Part shown: one piece after another, positions 35,090 to 43,733 of the stretch
Layout of the letters: each line of letters begins with the position of its first letter
Numbering within the stretch: position 1 is the first letter of the stretch
Source: DASUWK01 sp036378435
GTDB taxonomy: Bacteria > Chloroflexota > Dormibacteria > Dormibacterales > Dormibacteraceae
DNA length: 64,000 bases
Direction: 5' to 3'
NCBI GenBank assembly: GCA_036378435.1
Contig: DASUWK010000056.1
Span: 1 to 64,000 of the forward strand
The notes under the pieces: model-generated
What the model was told of the DNA's origin: nothing
The model's database searches: none
The model's input: only the letters and a program-made list of their open reading frames with translations
Program-made: the position numbers and the translations under genes

Positions 35090-35277
35090 TCGGCCGGCAC
35101 CCGTTGAGCGATGCGACCCGTCTGGTCGCCCGAATGGGAGGCGCCGAGGAGCACGCGCGGGAGCGCATCGGGATGCGCGACCAAGCGCGCGCACGAGGCA
35201 ACGATGCAGGCGGGCGGCCAGAGCGTCGCAGCGCCGATGAGTGTCCGGCTGAGGGATCGGCGGATCAAAGCGTCGAG

Positions 35278-35544
35278 CTAGTCGATGTCGATCCGGCGCA
35301 GGCGCGGGGCCCTTTCCCCACCGCGCGAGCCGACCGCTCGTCGCGGCTCCGGCTTGCCTCGGCGAGCCTCGGCCTGGTGCTCATAGATGAGGATCAGCGC
35401 GGTCAGCAGCTCACGCTGAGCGTTGAGCAGGTGGAGCTGGGCCTCGGCCGGCACGAACTCGCGCACCAGGCCGCCGACGCGGTAGGCCGCGTCCTGGAGG
35501 AAGTCGGTCCACGCGTCTGACTTGGGCGCCCGCCTGCTGCTCAC
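35278..35544 (-). CDS. Small hypothetical protein after the ArsA gene
   Basis: 88 residues. Starts at GTG 35544, with the GTGA overlapping the ArsA stop. The first 60 residues look like an amphipathic helical bundle (WTDFLQDAAYRVGGLVREF, LLNAQRELLTALILIYEHQ); the end is Arg-rich. No family recognised. The tight overlap suggests a partner of the ATPase. Confidence 0.65.
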   Translation of the reverse strand: MSSRRAPKSDAWTDFLQDAAYRVGGLVREFVPAEAQLHLLNAQRELLTALILIYEHQAEARRGKPEPRRAVGSRGGERAPRLRRIDID

Positions 35545-36725
35545 TGAGCTCCCACCTTGGCAGGTTTGCCGAAGCGGATGCGGAGCTCGCCGTCTTCGAT
35601 CGCGGCTCCGAGCGCCTTGCGCTGCGCCAGGACCCTGGGCAGCGAGATGCCGCGGCGGTAGGAGCCGATGGTGACGAAGAGCTCGCCGTCATGCTGCGCG
35701 AGCTCGACGTCCGAGCGTTCGATGAAGGGCAGCTTGAGACCCAGCACGTACTCGCCGCCCACCTTGGAGATCCGCTGCGGCGTCTCGGTGTACAGCCGCG
35801 TGGCGGGGTCGTCGCCGGCGTAGATCGCCTCGGCCATCTTCTGCAGCATCGGGGTGCCCACGACCTCGCGGTCGAAGAGCGGGACGCGCAGGATGGGCAG
35901 CGGGTCGAACGACACCTCGACCTCGTCCTCGTACTTGCGGTGGATGCGCTGCCACTGCTGGAAGAGGCGGTCCTGCAGGCCCTCGGGCAGGATCCGGTTG
36001 ACGATCACGGCGTCGGTGACGTAGCCGAAGAGGTTGAGATAGGTGAAGGCGCGCTTGGCCTCTTTCACGACCATCTTCTCGAGGTTCAGCACGATCCGGA
36101 TGGTGGTGACCTGCGGGTCGGTCAGGATCTTCTTCATCCCCTCGAGGTCGAGGAGCAGGTCCTTGACGGAGGCGAAGACCTCGTCCGAGGGCAGCGGCAT
36201 CTCCATCAACGGCTGCAGTACCGGACGCGCGATCTTGAGCGCGCGGCGCTCCCATGGATAGACCTTGTCCAGCCACCACTTGGCGACGTCCGGGAACGTC
36301 AGCAGCTGAAGAGTCTCGCCGGTCGGTGCGCAGTCGACGATGAGGACGTCGTGCTGCTGGCGCTCGGCGTAATGCTTGATCCACATCAAGCTCGCCACCT
36401 CGTCCATGCCCGGCGGGTTGGCGACCTCTTCGGCCAGGACGTCGTCCAGGCCCTGCGTGGCGAAGACGCGGACCGCGTACTCGTGGAGCTTGGCCCAGTG
36501 CCGCTCCATCTCGTGAAGCGAGCTCACCTCGTGCGCCCAGAGATTCGGCGCCACCTCGGTCAGGTCCTGGCCGAGCTCGAGGTCGAGCGAATCACCGAGC
36601 GAATGAGCGGGGTCGGTGCTCATGACGACCGTGCGATAGCCCTGCTTCGCGCACTGCACGGCGGTCGCCGCGGCCACGGACGTCTTACCCACGCCGCCCT
36701 TGCCGGTGAACAGGATTACGCGCAC
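35541..36725 (-). CDS. ArsA/GET3-family ATPase
   Basis: 394 residues. P-loop GKGGVGKTSVAAA at residues 7-19, STDPAHSLGDSLDLELGQ, VDCAPTGETLQLL, and a C-terminal alpha-crystallin-like segment (GGEYVLGLKLPF, GELFVTIGSYRRGI). A single ATPase domain without Cys metal sites argues against arsenite pumping. Bacterial homologues of this type are of uncertain role, perhaps in membrane-protein handling. It lies between DUF4446 and the 88-aa gene. Confidence 0.92.
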   Translation of the reverse strand: MRVILFTGKGGVGKTSVAAATAVQCAKQGYRTVVMSTDPAHSLGDSLDLELGQDLTEVAPNLWAHEVSSLHEMERHWAKLHEYAVRVFATQGLDDVLAEEVANPPGMDEVASLMWIKHYAERQQHDVLIVDCAPTGETLQLLTFPDVAKWWLDKVYPWERRALKIARPVLQPLMEMPLPSDEVFASVKDLLLDLEGMKKILTDPQVTTIRIVLNLEKMVVKEAKRAFTYLNLFGYVTDAVIVNRILPEGLQDRLFQQWQRIHRKYEDEVEVSFDPLPILRVPLFDREVVGTPMLQKMAEAIYAGDDPATRLYTETPQRISKVGGEYVLGLKLPFIERSDVELAQHDGELFVTIGSYRRGISLPRVLAQRKALGAAIEDGELRIRFGKPAKVGAQ

Positions 36726-36734
36726 CGGGGCAGT

Positions 36735-37103
36735 CTACTTGGGAGGCTGCGCCCGCGCCTTTTCGATCGCCTCGCGCTCCTCGTCCATCAGCTCGTGCTC
36801 CGACGTCCAGGCTCTGATCTCTTTCGCATAGACCCGGCTCTGGTCGCGGTGGTAGAGACCGGTCAGCAGCAGTCCGCCGCCCGCTTCATCGAGCAGCGCG
36901 ACGGCGAACGAGTACTCGCCGCCGGTGTCGTGATAGGGGTTGAACCGCACGACGCCCACCCGCTGGATCGCCCCCGGGACCGCCCCAGCCGGCTCCGCGG
37001 CCGGCCCGGAGTCCAATTGGCGCGGCCGGATAGGGCCCGCGGCCGGCCGCGAGCGCTGTCGGCGGTTGAGCGCCGCCAGGCTGAGAACAAGGCTGACCAG
37101 CAC
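36735..37103 (-). CDS. DUF4446 family protein
   Basis: 122 residues from GTG 37103. A short hydrophobic N-terminus is followed by an Arg/Pro linker and the DUF4446 core IQRVGVVRFNPYHDTGGEYSFAVALLDEAGGG and RDQSRVYAKEI. The family is membrane-anchored and of unknown function. The reading frame is open further upstream, without an ATG, GTG or TTG, to the end of the previous gene. The linker is encoded by copy 2 of the 62-nt GC-rich repeat, so it may have been lengthened by insertion. Confidence 0.82.
   Translation of the reverse strand: MLVSLVLSLAALNRRQRSRPAAGPIRPRQLDSGPAAEPAGAVPGAIQRVGVVRFNPYHDTGGEYSFAVALLDEAGGGLLLTGLYHRDQSRVYAKEIRAWTSEHELMDEEREAIEKARAQPPK
36993..37054. repeat. 62-nt GC-rich palindromic repeat, copy 2
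   Basis: Same length and layout as 11940-12001: CTCC, CGGCCGGCC arm, spacer, GATAGGGC, GGCCGGCCGCG arm. Unlike copy 1 it lies fully inside a gene, encoding the linker of the DUF4446 protein. Confidence 0.55.
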
Positions 37104-37138
37104 CCCGGCGCCAAGCAGCGCCAGGTAGATGGTTTGGC

Positions 37139-37519
37139 CTACTTGACCACCTGCGGGATGATCGTCACCGCGGCGACCACCAGGAGCGCCAGCATCACGC
37201 CGCCCGTGATGCCGAGCCGCCTCAGGTCGCTGATGAAGTAAGGGACGCGGTCGAGCGGGATGGCGGCGTCGCCGGTGTCCAGCACGACGCCCCTGGAGCC
37301 GCGCTTGGGAATCTGCTGGGGCGGCGCGAGCGACATCTCGACGGCGCGGACCAGCGCCTGGTCACCCCCTACTCGCTGCGAGCTGGTCCCCGCTGCGGGC
37401 GCCGGCGCGGCCGCGGCGGGCGCCGAAGGACCGTCGGAACGGGGGGCCTGCGGCTGCTGCGGCAGCTGCGGACGGGGGCGCGGCCTGCTGGTGGAGCGGC
37501 GCTTGGACTTGCGAGCCAT
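37139..37519 (-). CDS. Small tail-anchored protein of unknown function
   Basis: 126 residues from ATG 37519. A strongly basic start (MARKSKRRSTSRPRPRP) runs into a Pro/Ala linker, a soluble segment (ALVRAVEMSLAPPQQIPKRG) and one C-terminal helix (GGVMLALLVVAAVTIIP). First gene of the long minus-strand run, with the promoter at 37706-37734. No family recognised. Confidence 0.7.
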   Translation of the reverse strand: MARKSKRRSTSRPRPRPQLPQQPQAPRSDGPSAPAAAAPAPAAGTSSQRVGGDQALVRAVEMSLAPPQQIPKRGSRGVVLDTGDAAIPLDRVPYFISDLRRLGITGGVMLALLVVAAVTIIPQVVK

Positions 37520-37705
37520 TCGGCCATGCAGTGTACCCGCGCGGCGGCCGGCTGCTCCCTTCCAGGCGGCGGGAGCAGGCAGGCGGGAGGAGGATGGTTG
37601 CTGGAACGTTGAAAGGGGGTTGCCGGAACGATCGCCTGCCTGCCGCTGACCCGCTGGGACCCAACCGCTTCGACGTTGGCTACGACATGTTGTGTCCCGC
37701 CGGTA

Positions 37706-37734
37706 TGTATACCCCAAAATCCAGCCCTTGTCAA
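37706..37734 (-). promoter_or_regulatory. Strong sigma70-like promoter for the 126-aa/DUF4446/ArsA run
   Basis: On the minus strand: TTGACA (37729-37734), 17-nt spacer, TATACA (37706-37711). This is a perfect -35 and a five-of-six -10. It implies a 5' leader of about 180 nt before ATG 37519. No other function is visible in the 37520-37770 gap. Confidence 0.75.
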
Positions 37735-37770
37735 GCTAAAGGACGCCGGGCCTGATAATGAACGCGGCCC

Positions 37771-38244
37771 ATGGCTGAGCCCGCAAGCGCGGCCTGGTAC
37801 TGCGTCGACTGCGGCGTCCGGCTGCAGCCGGACCATGCCTTCTGCTGGAACTGCGGCGCCGAGCGCTGGAGCCCGCCGGACCCCGTCGATTCACCCCCCG
37901 TCGTGGTGACGCCGCCCGCGCCCGCGAACCTGGGCTCGATTCAGCTCTACTTCGCGTTCTGGGCGGTGGTGCTGCTGGCCTGGGCCACGGTCGACCTCGC
38001 CGTGCTGGCCGCACCGGACCTGGCCAACCCGGTGCCGGTGGTCACCCAGTGGGTGACGATCCTCGTCAAGGTCGTAATCGCATTCCTGCACGGCGGGGCG
38101 TACTACGGGATCCGGGCGCGTCGTGTGCAGGGCTGGCTCCTCGGAGTCGTGCTGGCCGGCCTCTGGTCCCTGGTCCTGGTCGGCATCCCCGCGCTGACGC
38201 TGCTGCTGCGCCGGTCGACCCGTGAGGAGTTCGGGCTGGCTTAG
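37771..38244 (+). CDS. Zinc-ribbon membrane protein
   Basis: 157 residues. An N-terminal zinc ribbon (CVDCG...CWNCG, residues 11-32) is followed by a Pro linker and three hydrophobic helices (about 54-79, 92-112, 120-142), then a charged tail. The family is not recognised; such short ribbon-plus-helix proteins are common in these lineages. Converges on lpdA with 6 nt between stops. Confidence 0.78.
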   Translation: MAEPASAAWYCVDCGVRLQPDHAFCWNCGAERWSPPDPVDSPPVVVTPPAPANLGSIQLYFAFWAVVLLAWATVDLAVLAAPDLANPVPVVTQWVTILVKVVIAFLHGGAYYGIRARRVQGWLLGVVLAGLWSLVLVGIPALTLLLRRSTREEFGLA

Positions 38245-38250
38245 GAGTCG

Positions 38251-39624
38251 CTACCGCTTGCGCGGAGCGATGTGCACCGCGGTGCCGTCGACGTCCAGGG
38301 CGGCCTCCATCACCGCCTCCGGCAGCGTCGGGTGCGCATGCACGGTGTGCGCGATCTCTGCCGCGGTGAGCCCCTGGTTCAGCGCCAGCGTCACCTCGGC
38401 GATGAGGTCGGTCGCGCGCGGGCCCATGATCGTCGCCCCCAGCAGGTAGCCGTCGCGATCGGTGACCAGCTTCACCTGGCCGGTCGTCTCGCCCAGGATC
38501 TGCGCTCGACCGAGGGCCGTGAAGGGGAAGGCGCCCGTTCGCGCGTCTAGGCCGTCAGCCTTCGCCTGGGTTTCGGAAAGGCCGACGAAGGCGATCTCCG
38601 GGTCGGTGTAGATGCACGAGGGGATGGCCGTGTAGTCGGCCGTGATCCGCTTTTCGCCGAGCGCGTTGATGGCGGCCAGCTCGCCTTGGTAGCTCGCCGT
38701 ATGCGCGAGCATCGAGATCATCGTGGCGTCGCCGACGGCATAGACGCCTTCAAGCGAGGTGCGCAGGTGCTGGTCGACCTGGATGGCTCCGCGCTGCAGG
38801 GCGATGCCCGCTTCTTCGAGGCCCATGTCGGCCGTCGTCGGCCGCCGGCCCGTGGCCACGAGCACGGCTTCGGCTTCCGCCTCGCCGCCGCCGAACTTCA
38901 CCTTGAACGCGCCCGGGGACCCCTCCAGCGACTCAACTGTGGTCGAGAGGTGGAACTTGATCCCGCGCCGCTGGAGCAGCTGCTGGAAGCGCGAGGCGAT
39001 CTGCGGCTCAACCGGGGTCACGAGCTGATCGAGCATCTCGATCACCGTCACCTCGGTGCCGAGCAGGTTGAACAGGCTGGCGAACTCCATGCCTACGACG
39101 CCGCCGCCGATCACGACCAGCGAGGCGGGCACGTGGTCAATGGCCAGGACGTCGTCGGAGGTGAGGCCGAGCTCGGCGCCCGGGAATGGCGGGCGGGCCG
39201 GCGCCGACCCCGGCGCCAGCACGACAGCGCGTGCCGTGAGGTCGCGCCCGTCGACCTGCACCCGGCCGGCCTCCACCAGGCGGCCGCGCCCCTGCACCAT
39301 CTCGATGCCGTTGGCCTTCAGCAGCGTCTGGACCCCGCCGGTCAGCCCGCTCACGATCTTCGTCTTCCGCTGCTGCAGCGCGCCCCAGTCAAGCTCCACG
39401 CCATCCGGCACGCGGACCCCGTACTGCTCGGCCTCGCGGACCGTCTTGAGCACCTCGACGCCGTGGATCAGGGCCTTGGTCGGGATGCAGCCGAGGTTCA
39501 GGCAGGTGCCGCCCCACGCGCCCTGCTCGACGATGGCGACCTTGGCGCCGAGGCGCGCGGCATGGATGGCGGAGGGATAGCCGCCGACACCCGCGCCGAC
39601 GACGACGAGATCGAAATCAGGCAC
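38251..39624 (-). CDS. lpdA: Dihydrolipoyl dehydrogenase
   Basis: 457 residues. FAD motif VVVGAGVGGYPSAI, redox pair Cys41/Cys46 in GGTCLNLGCIPTKAL, NAD motif VVIGGGVVGMEFASLF, and the C-terminal HAHPTLPEAVMEA with the catalytic His-Glu. Re-oxidises lipoamide in 2-oxoacid dehydrogenase or glycine cleavage complexes. No E1 or E2 genes are adjacent; it ends the hom-thrC-thrB-lysC-YchF-like run. Confidence 0.96.
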   Translation of the reverse strand: MPDFDLVVVGAGVGGYPSAIHAARLGAKVAIVEQGAWGGTCLNLGCIPTKALIHGVEVLKTVREAEQYGVRVPDGVELDWGALQQRKTKIVSGLTGGVQTLLKANGIEMVQGRGRLVEAGRVQVDGRDLTARAVVLAPGSAPARPPFPGAELGLTSDDVLAIDHVPASLVVIGGGVVGMEFASLFNLLGTEVTVIEMLDQLVTPVEPQIASRFQQLLQRRGIKFHLSTTVESLEGSPGAFKVKFGGGEAEAEAVLVATGRRPTTADMGLEEAGIALQRGAIQVDQHLRTSLEGVYAVGDATMISMLAHTASYQGELAAINALGEKRITADYTAIPSCIYTDPEIAFVGLSETQAKADGLDARTGAFPFTALGRAQILGETTGQVKLVTDRDGYLLGATIMGPRATDLIAEVTLALNQGLTAAEIAHTVHAHPTLPEAVMEAALDVDGTAVHIAPRKR

Positions 39625-39633
39625 GTCTGAAGA

Positions 39634-40623
39634 CTATCGACCCACGCGGAAGAAGACGACGTCGCCGTCCTGAACGACGTACTCCTTGCCCTCGACCCGC
39701 AGCTTGCCGGCTGAGCGCAGCGCTTCCATGGAGCCGGCGCCGACCAGCTCGTCGACGCTCGTCACCTCGGCGCGGATGAAGTGCTTTTCGAAGTCGGAGT
39801 GGATGCGGCCGGCAGCGACCGGCGCCGAGGCGTCGCGCTCCACGGTCCAGGCCCGCGCCTCCGGCTCGCCGGCGGTGAAGTACGTGATCAGCCCGCCGGC
39901 GTCCCAAGCGGCGCGCGCGACAGAGTCCAGGCCGGACTCGGTCAGCCCATAGCTCGAGCGCATCTCCTCCGCCTCGGCGGGCTCGAGCTCGCCCAGCTCC
40001 TTCTCGAGCTGCGCCGAAAGCTGGAGAACCGGCAGGCCGGGGGCCGCCAGCGCCGGGTCGGGCGGCGCCGACGGGTCGGAGACGTTGGCGACGATCACCG
40101 CCGGCTTCACGCTGACGGCGAAGATCGAGGCCAGGTGCGCCCGGTGCTCCGGGGCCAGCTCAAGCGTCCGCAGGGGCAGACCCGCGTCGAGATGGGCCTT
40201 GGCGCGCTCCAGCGTCTCAGCCTCCACCGCCGCCTCCTTGTGCCCGCCACGCAGCTCGCGGGCGACCGCCTCCTGGCGCCTCTCGACGGTGGCCAGGTCG
40301 GTGACCACCATGTCGAGCGTGATCGATTCCAGGTCCCCCGCCGGGTCCGGGTCGGGCCCGAAGCGGCGCAGCACGAGGAGGACGACATCCGCCTCCCGCG
40401 CCGCGGCGATGCGCTGCGCCCGGCTGCCGGGCGGGGCGTCGACCACCCGGACCTGGGCCGGCACCACCTTCTTCGGCTTGACCGCGGCGGCAAGCCGGTC
40501 GAGCCGCTCGTCCGGCACATCCACCATGCCGACGCCGTCCGCTCCGCGGCCGCGCGTCAGGGCGTCGAACAGGGTTGTCTTGCCGGATCCTTGCGGGCCG
40601 GCAAGGGCGACCGTGACGGGCAC
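39634..40623 (-). CDS. Divergent YchF-like GTPase
   Basis: 329 residues, about 30 shorter than usual YchF/OLA1. The C-terminal TGS domain is clear (IHSDFEKHFIRAEV, GKLRVEGKEYVVQDGDVVFF), and PDERLDRLAAAVKPKKVVPAQV matches the YchF switch region. However, the usual DIAGLVKGAS segment is missing (here VVDAPPGSRAQ), and the P-loop reads GPQGSGKTT rather than GLPNVGKST. The usual NVDE base motif reads NVSD. Nucleotide hydrolysis may be altered; this may be a second, specialised YchF. Sits 3 nt after lysC. Confidence 0.82.
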   Translation of the reverse strand: MPVTVALAGPQGSGKTTLFDALTRGRGADGVGMVDVPDERLDRLAAAVKPKKVVPAQVRVVDAPPGSRAQRIAAAREADVVLLVLRRFGPDPDPAGDLESITLDMVVTDLATVERRQEAVARELRGGHKEAAVEAETLERAKAHLDAGLPLRTLELAPEHRAHLASIFAVSVKPAVIVANVSDPSAPPDPALAAPGLPVLQLSAQLEKELGELEPAEAEEMRSSYGLTESGLDSVARAAWDAGGLITYFTAGEPEARAWTVERDASAPVAAGRIHSDFEKHFIRAEVTSVDELVGAGSMEALRSAGKLRVEGKEYVVQDGDVVFFRVGR

Positions 40624-40626
40624 GCC

Positions 40627-41862
40627 CTAGCCCGCGGGGGCCGCTACCGGAGCTTCCTCGTCGAGGCGGAAGGCGCGGTGCAGCGCCGCGACGCCAGCCT
40701 CGACCTGGGAGCGCCCGATGATGCACGTGATCCTGATCTCGGAGGTCGAGATCATCTCGATGTTGACCTTCGCCTCGGCGAGCGCGCGGAACATCGAGGC
40801 GGCGATGCCGGGCTGCCCCAGCATGCCCGTCCCGACGATGGAGAGCTTGGCGACACCGCCGGCCTCCTGGATGTCGCGACAGCCGACCTCGGCGGCGACC
40901 TTGCGCACCAGCCGTGACGCCTGCTTGAGCTCGGACTCGGCCACCGTGAACGTGAGGTCCGTGTGCCCCTCTTCGGACACGTTCTGCACGATCACGTCCA
41001 CCGAGATGCCGGCCTCGCCGAGCGGCTCGAAGATGGCCGCCGCCACGCCGGGGCGGTCGACGACGCCGAGGATGGTGATCTTGGCGACGTCCTTCTCGAA
41101 TGCGACGCCGCGCACACGGTTGCGCTCTTCCACAGGCAGGCTGCCGACGATCAGCGTACCCGGCCGCCGGTGGAACGAGCTGCGGACGTGGATGGGCATG
41201 CCGTACAGCTCGCCGATCTCAACCGCGCGCGGGTGCATGACTCGCGCGCCGACGGCCGCCAGCTCGAGCATCTCTTCGTACGTGATGTAGGGGATGAGCC
41301 GCGCCTGCGGGACAACCCGCGGGTCCGCGGTGAGGATTCCCTCGACGTCGGTATAGATCTCGCAGGCGGTGGCCCCGAGCGCGGCGGCCAGCGCGACGGC
41401 GGTGGTGTCGGACCCGCCGCGGCCGAGGGTCGTGATCTCGAGCTCCTCGGTGACCCCCTGGAAGCCGGCCACGACCGCCACCTGGCCGTCCCGAAGGGCG
41501 GCCCGGATGCGCGTCGGCTGGATCTCGCGGATGCGGGCACGGGAGTGCTGGGAGCTGGTCCGCACCCCGGCTTGCGCGCCCGTGAGAGAGATGGCGGGCA
41601 CGCCGACCTCGGCGAGCGCCATGGCGAGCAGGGGCGCGGTGATCGTCTCGCCGTTGGCGACCAGCATGTCCAGCTCGCGCGGCGTGGGCTCGGCTGTGAT
41701 CCGGCGCGCCAGGTCGATGAGCCGATCGGTGGTGTGGCCCATCGCGGAGACGACTGCGACCACCTGCTCGCCCGCCCTTACGTTGTCGGCGATGCGGCGC
41801 GCCACGCGCTTGATGCGCGCCGCCGTGGCAACCGAGGTGCCGCCGTACTTCTGAACGATCAC
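40627..41862 (-). CDS. lysC: Aspartate kinase
   Basis: 411 residues, the monofunctional type. Catalytic KYGGTSVATAARI at the start, GRGGSDTTAVALAAALGA, and two ACT domains at the C-terminus (ISVDVIVQNVSEEGHTDLTFTV; VNIEMISTSEIRITCII), the feedback sites for Lys/Thr. First step of the Asp family. Follows thrB by 16 nt in the hom-thrC-thrB-lysC cluster. Confidence 0.97.
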   Translation of the reverse strand: MIVQKYGGTSVATAARIKRVARRIADNVRAGEQVVAVVSAMGHTTDRLIDLARRITAEPTPRELDMLVANGETITAPLLAMALAEVGVPAISLTGAQAGVRTSSQHSRARIREIQPTRIRAALRDGQVAVVAGFQGVTEELEITTLGRGGSDTTAVALAAALGATACEIYTDVEGILTADPRVVPQARLIPYITYEEMLELAAVGARVMHPRAVEIGELYGMPIHVRSSFHRRPGTLIVGSLPVEERNRVRGVAFEKDVAKITILGVVDRPGVAAAIFEPLGEAGISVDVIVQNVSEEGHTDLTFTVAESELKQASRLVRKVAAEVGCRDIQEAGGVAKLSIVGTGMLGQPGIAASMFRALAEAKVNIEMISTSEIRITCIIGRSQVEAGVAALHRAFRLDEEAPVAAPAG

Positions 41863-41878
41863 GGCGACAGTCTGCGGA

Positions 41879-42688
41879 TCACGGCGACACCGTCAGTCCG
41901 CGCTTGACCGGCCGGGTGACGACGACCCGGCCGGGCACGCCGGCCGCCTCCGCCATGGCGCGGCCGATCCTCTGCCCCTCACCGACTGGCGTGAACGCCA
42001 TCACGCTGGGACCGGCGCCCGACAGGGCGGCACCGTACGCGCCCGCCGTGACCCCCGCCGCGATCGCCGCCGGCAGCCACGGATAGAGCCGCGCCCGGTA
42101 GGACTGGTGCAGCCGGTCGTTGAGCGCCTCCGCCAGCAGCGCGTAACGCCGCGTGTGGAGAGCGCGCACGAGCAGCGCCAGCCGCGCCGCGTTGAAGATC
42201 GCATCCTCGCGCGACACGCGCCGCGGGAGAACCGCGCGGGCGGCCTCGGTCGGGACGCGCTCGGCGGCGACGAAGAGCGCCACGTCCGTCCTCGGCGCCG
42301 GCAGACGGTGGACCGCGCCGCCGACCACCGCGACCACCCCACCCTGCAGCGCGGCGGCGGCGTTGTCGGCGTGGCCCTCGAGCGCGGCGGTGCGCGCGAG
42401 GAGCTCACGGCCGCGGACCCCGCACAGGGCCAGCGCGGCGGCCCTGGCCGCGGCGCTCGAGCCCAGGCCGACGCCAACCGGGATGCCGTTGACGACGCGG
42501 CCGCGCATGGCGACGTCCGCGAAGGGGTGGTCAGAGTCCCCCAGCCAGTCGGCGCCCTCGCCCTCGAACGTCCAAGCGGCTTCGCCGGCGGCCTGTGCCT
42601 CCACCTCGAGCCAGAGGTCGACAGCCATGGCCAGCACGTCGAAGCCCGGCCCGAGGTTGGCGATGCTGGCGGGCACGCGGACTCTCAC
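41879..42688 (-). CDS. thrB: Homoserine kinase
   Basis: 269 residues from GTG 42688, a GTGA overlap with the thrC stop. The frame is open far upstream, but that part is a thrC shadow. GHMP motifs: VRVRVPASIANLGPGFD, GIPVGVGLGSSAAARAAAL and YGAALSGAGPSVMAF. Phosphorylates homoserine for threonine synthase, whose gene precedes it. Confidence 0.96.
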   Translation of the reverse strand: MRVRVPASIANLGPGFDVLAMAVDLWLEVEAQAAGEAAWTFEGEGADWLGDSDHPFADVAMRGRVVNGIPVGVGLGSSAAARAAALALCGVRGRELLARTAALEGHADNAAAALQGGVVAVVGGAVHRLPAPRTDVALFVAAERVPTEAARAVLPRRVSREDAIFNAARLALLVRALHTRRYALLAEALNDRLHQSYRARLYPWLPAAIAAGVTAGAYGAALSGAGPSVMAFTPVGEGQRIGRAMAEAAGVPGRVVVTRPVKRGLTVSP

Positions 42689-43725
42689 AGCTTCAGGACC
42701 TTGGCGAGGGCGCGGGCGTCGCCGTCCATCTCCACCGGCGGCTCGATGTTGCCGAGGGCGGCGTCCGGGTCCTTGAGCCCCGACCCCGTCAGGACGACGA
42801 CCACGGTCGAGCCGCGCTCGACACTGCCTTCGCGCGCCAGCCGCAGCAGGAGCGCCAGCGGCGCGGCGGAGGCCGGCTCCGCGAACAGCCCTTCTGCCGA
42901 GGCGAGCATCACCTGGGCGTGCAGGATCTCCGAGTCGGCGACCGCCTCGATCAGGCCGCCTGACTCGTCGCGGGCGGTCGTCGCGCCTTCCCACGAGGCC
43001 GGGTTGCCGATGCGGATCGCGCTCGCCACCGTCTTCGGGTGTTCGATCGGGCTCCCCCGCACGATCGGCGCCGCCCCGTCAGCCTGGGCGCCGACCATGC
43101 GCGGCAGTCGCGCCGAGCGACCCGCGGCCTGGTATTCGCGAAACCCCTTCCAATACGCCGTGATGTTGCCGGCGTTGCCGACGGGCAGCACCAGGTAATC
43201 GGGCGCCTCACCGAGGTCGTCCACCACCTCGAACGCGGCGGTCTTCTGACCTTCGATCCGGTTCGGATTGACGGAGTTCATCAGCGCGACGGGGTACTGC
43301 TCGCTCAGCTCGCGCACGGTGCCCAGGGCCTGGTCGAAATTGCCGCGCAGAGCGACCACCTTGGCCCCGTACATCAGCGCCTGCGAGAGCTTGTTGAGCG
43401 CGATCTCACCGGCGGGGACGACCACGATCGCCCGGAGCCGCAGCGAGGCAGCGTACGCGGCCATCGACGCGGACGTGTTGCCGGTCGAGGCGCAGACCAG
43501 GACCGAGGAGCCGGCCTCCACGGCCTTGGCGACCGCCATCGCCATCCCGCGGTCCTTGAAGGAGCCGGTCGGGTTGAGGCCTTCGTACTTGAAATAGAGC
43601 TCGAGGCCGAGCGAGGGCCCGATGTTGCGGCTGCGGACGAGCGGCGTCGACCCTTCATGCAGCGTCACCTCCGGCGTCGAGGCGCCGACCGGCAGCAGCT
43701 CCCGGTAGCGAGCGATGATCCCCAT
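42685..43725 (-). CDS. thrC: Threonine synthase
   Basis: 346 residues. PLP lysine in NPTGSFKDRGMAMA, the phosphate loop LPVGNAGNITAYWKG, and the shorter ThrC form found in Gram-positive-type bacteria. Converts O-phosphohomoserine to threonine. It lies 8 nt after hom and overlaps thrB by 4 nt. Confidence 0.96.
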   Translation of the reverse strand: MGIIARYRELLPVGASTPEVTLHEGSTPLVRSRNIGPSLGLELYFKYEGLNPTGSFKDRGMAMAVAKAVEAGSSVLVCASTGNTSASMAAYAASLRLRAIVVVPAGEIALNKLSQALMYGAKVVALRGNFDQALGTVRELSEQYPVALMNSVNPNRIEGQKTAAFEVVDDLGEAPDYLVLPVGNAGNITAYWKGFREYQAAGRSARLPRMVGAQADGAAPIVRGSPIEHPKTVASAIRIGNPASWEGATTARDESGGLIEAVADSEILHAQVMLASAEGLFAEPASAAPLALLLRLAREGSVERGSTVVVVLTGSGLKDPDAALGNIEPPVEMDGDARALAKVLKL

Positions 43726-43733
43726 GCCCGCGC

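Noticed and set aside
33087..35201. 704-codon open frame as a long SelA
   Set aside because: The first 260 codons are Arg/Pro-rich shadow of the M50 gene; SelA similarity begins near 34424.
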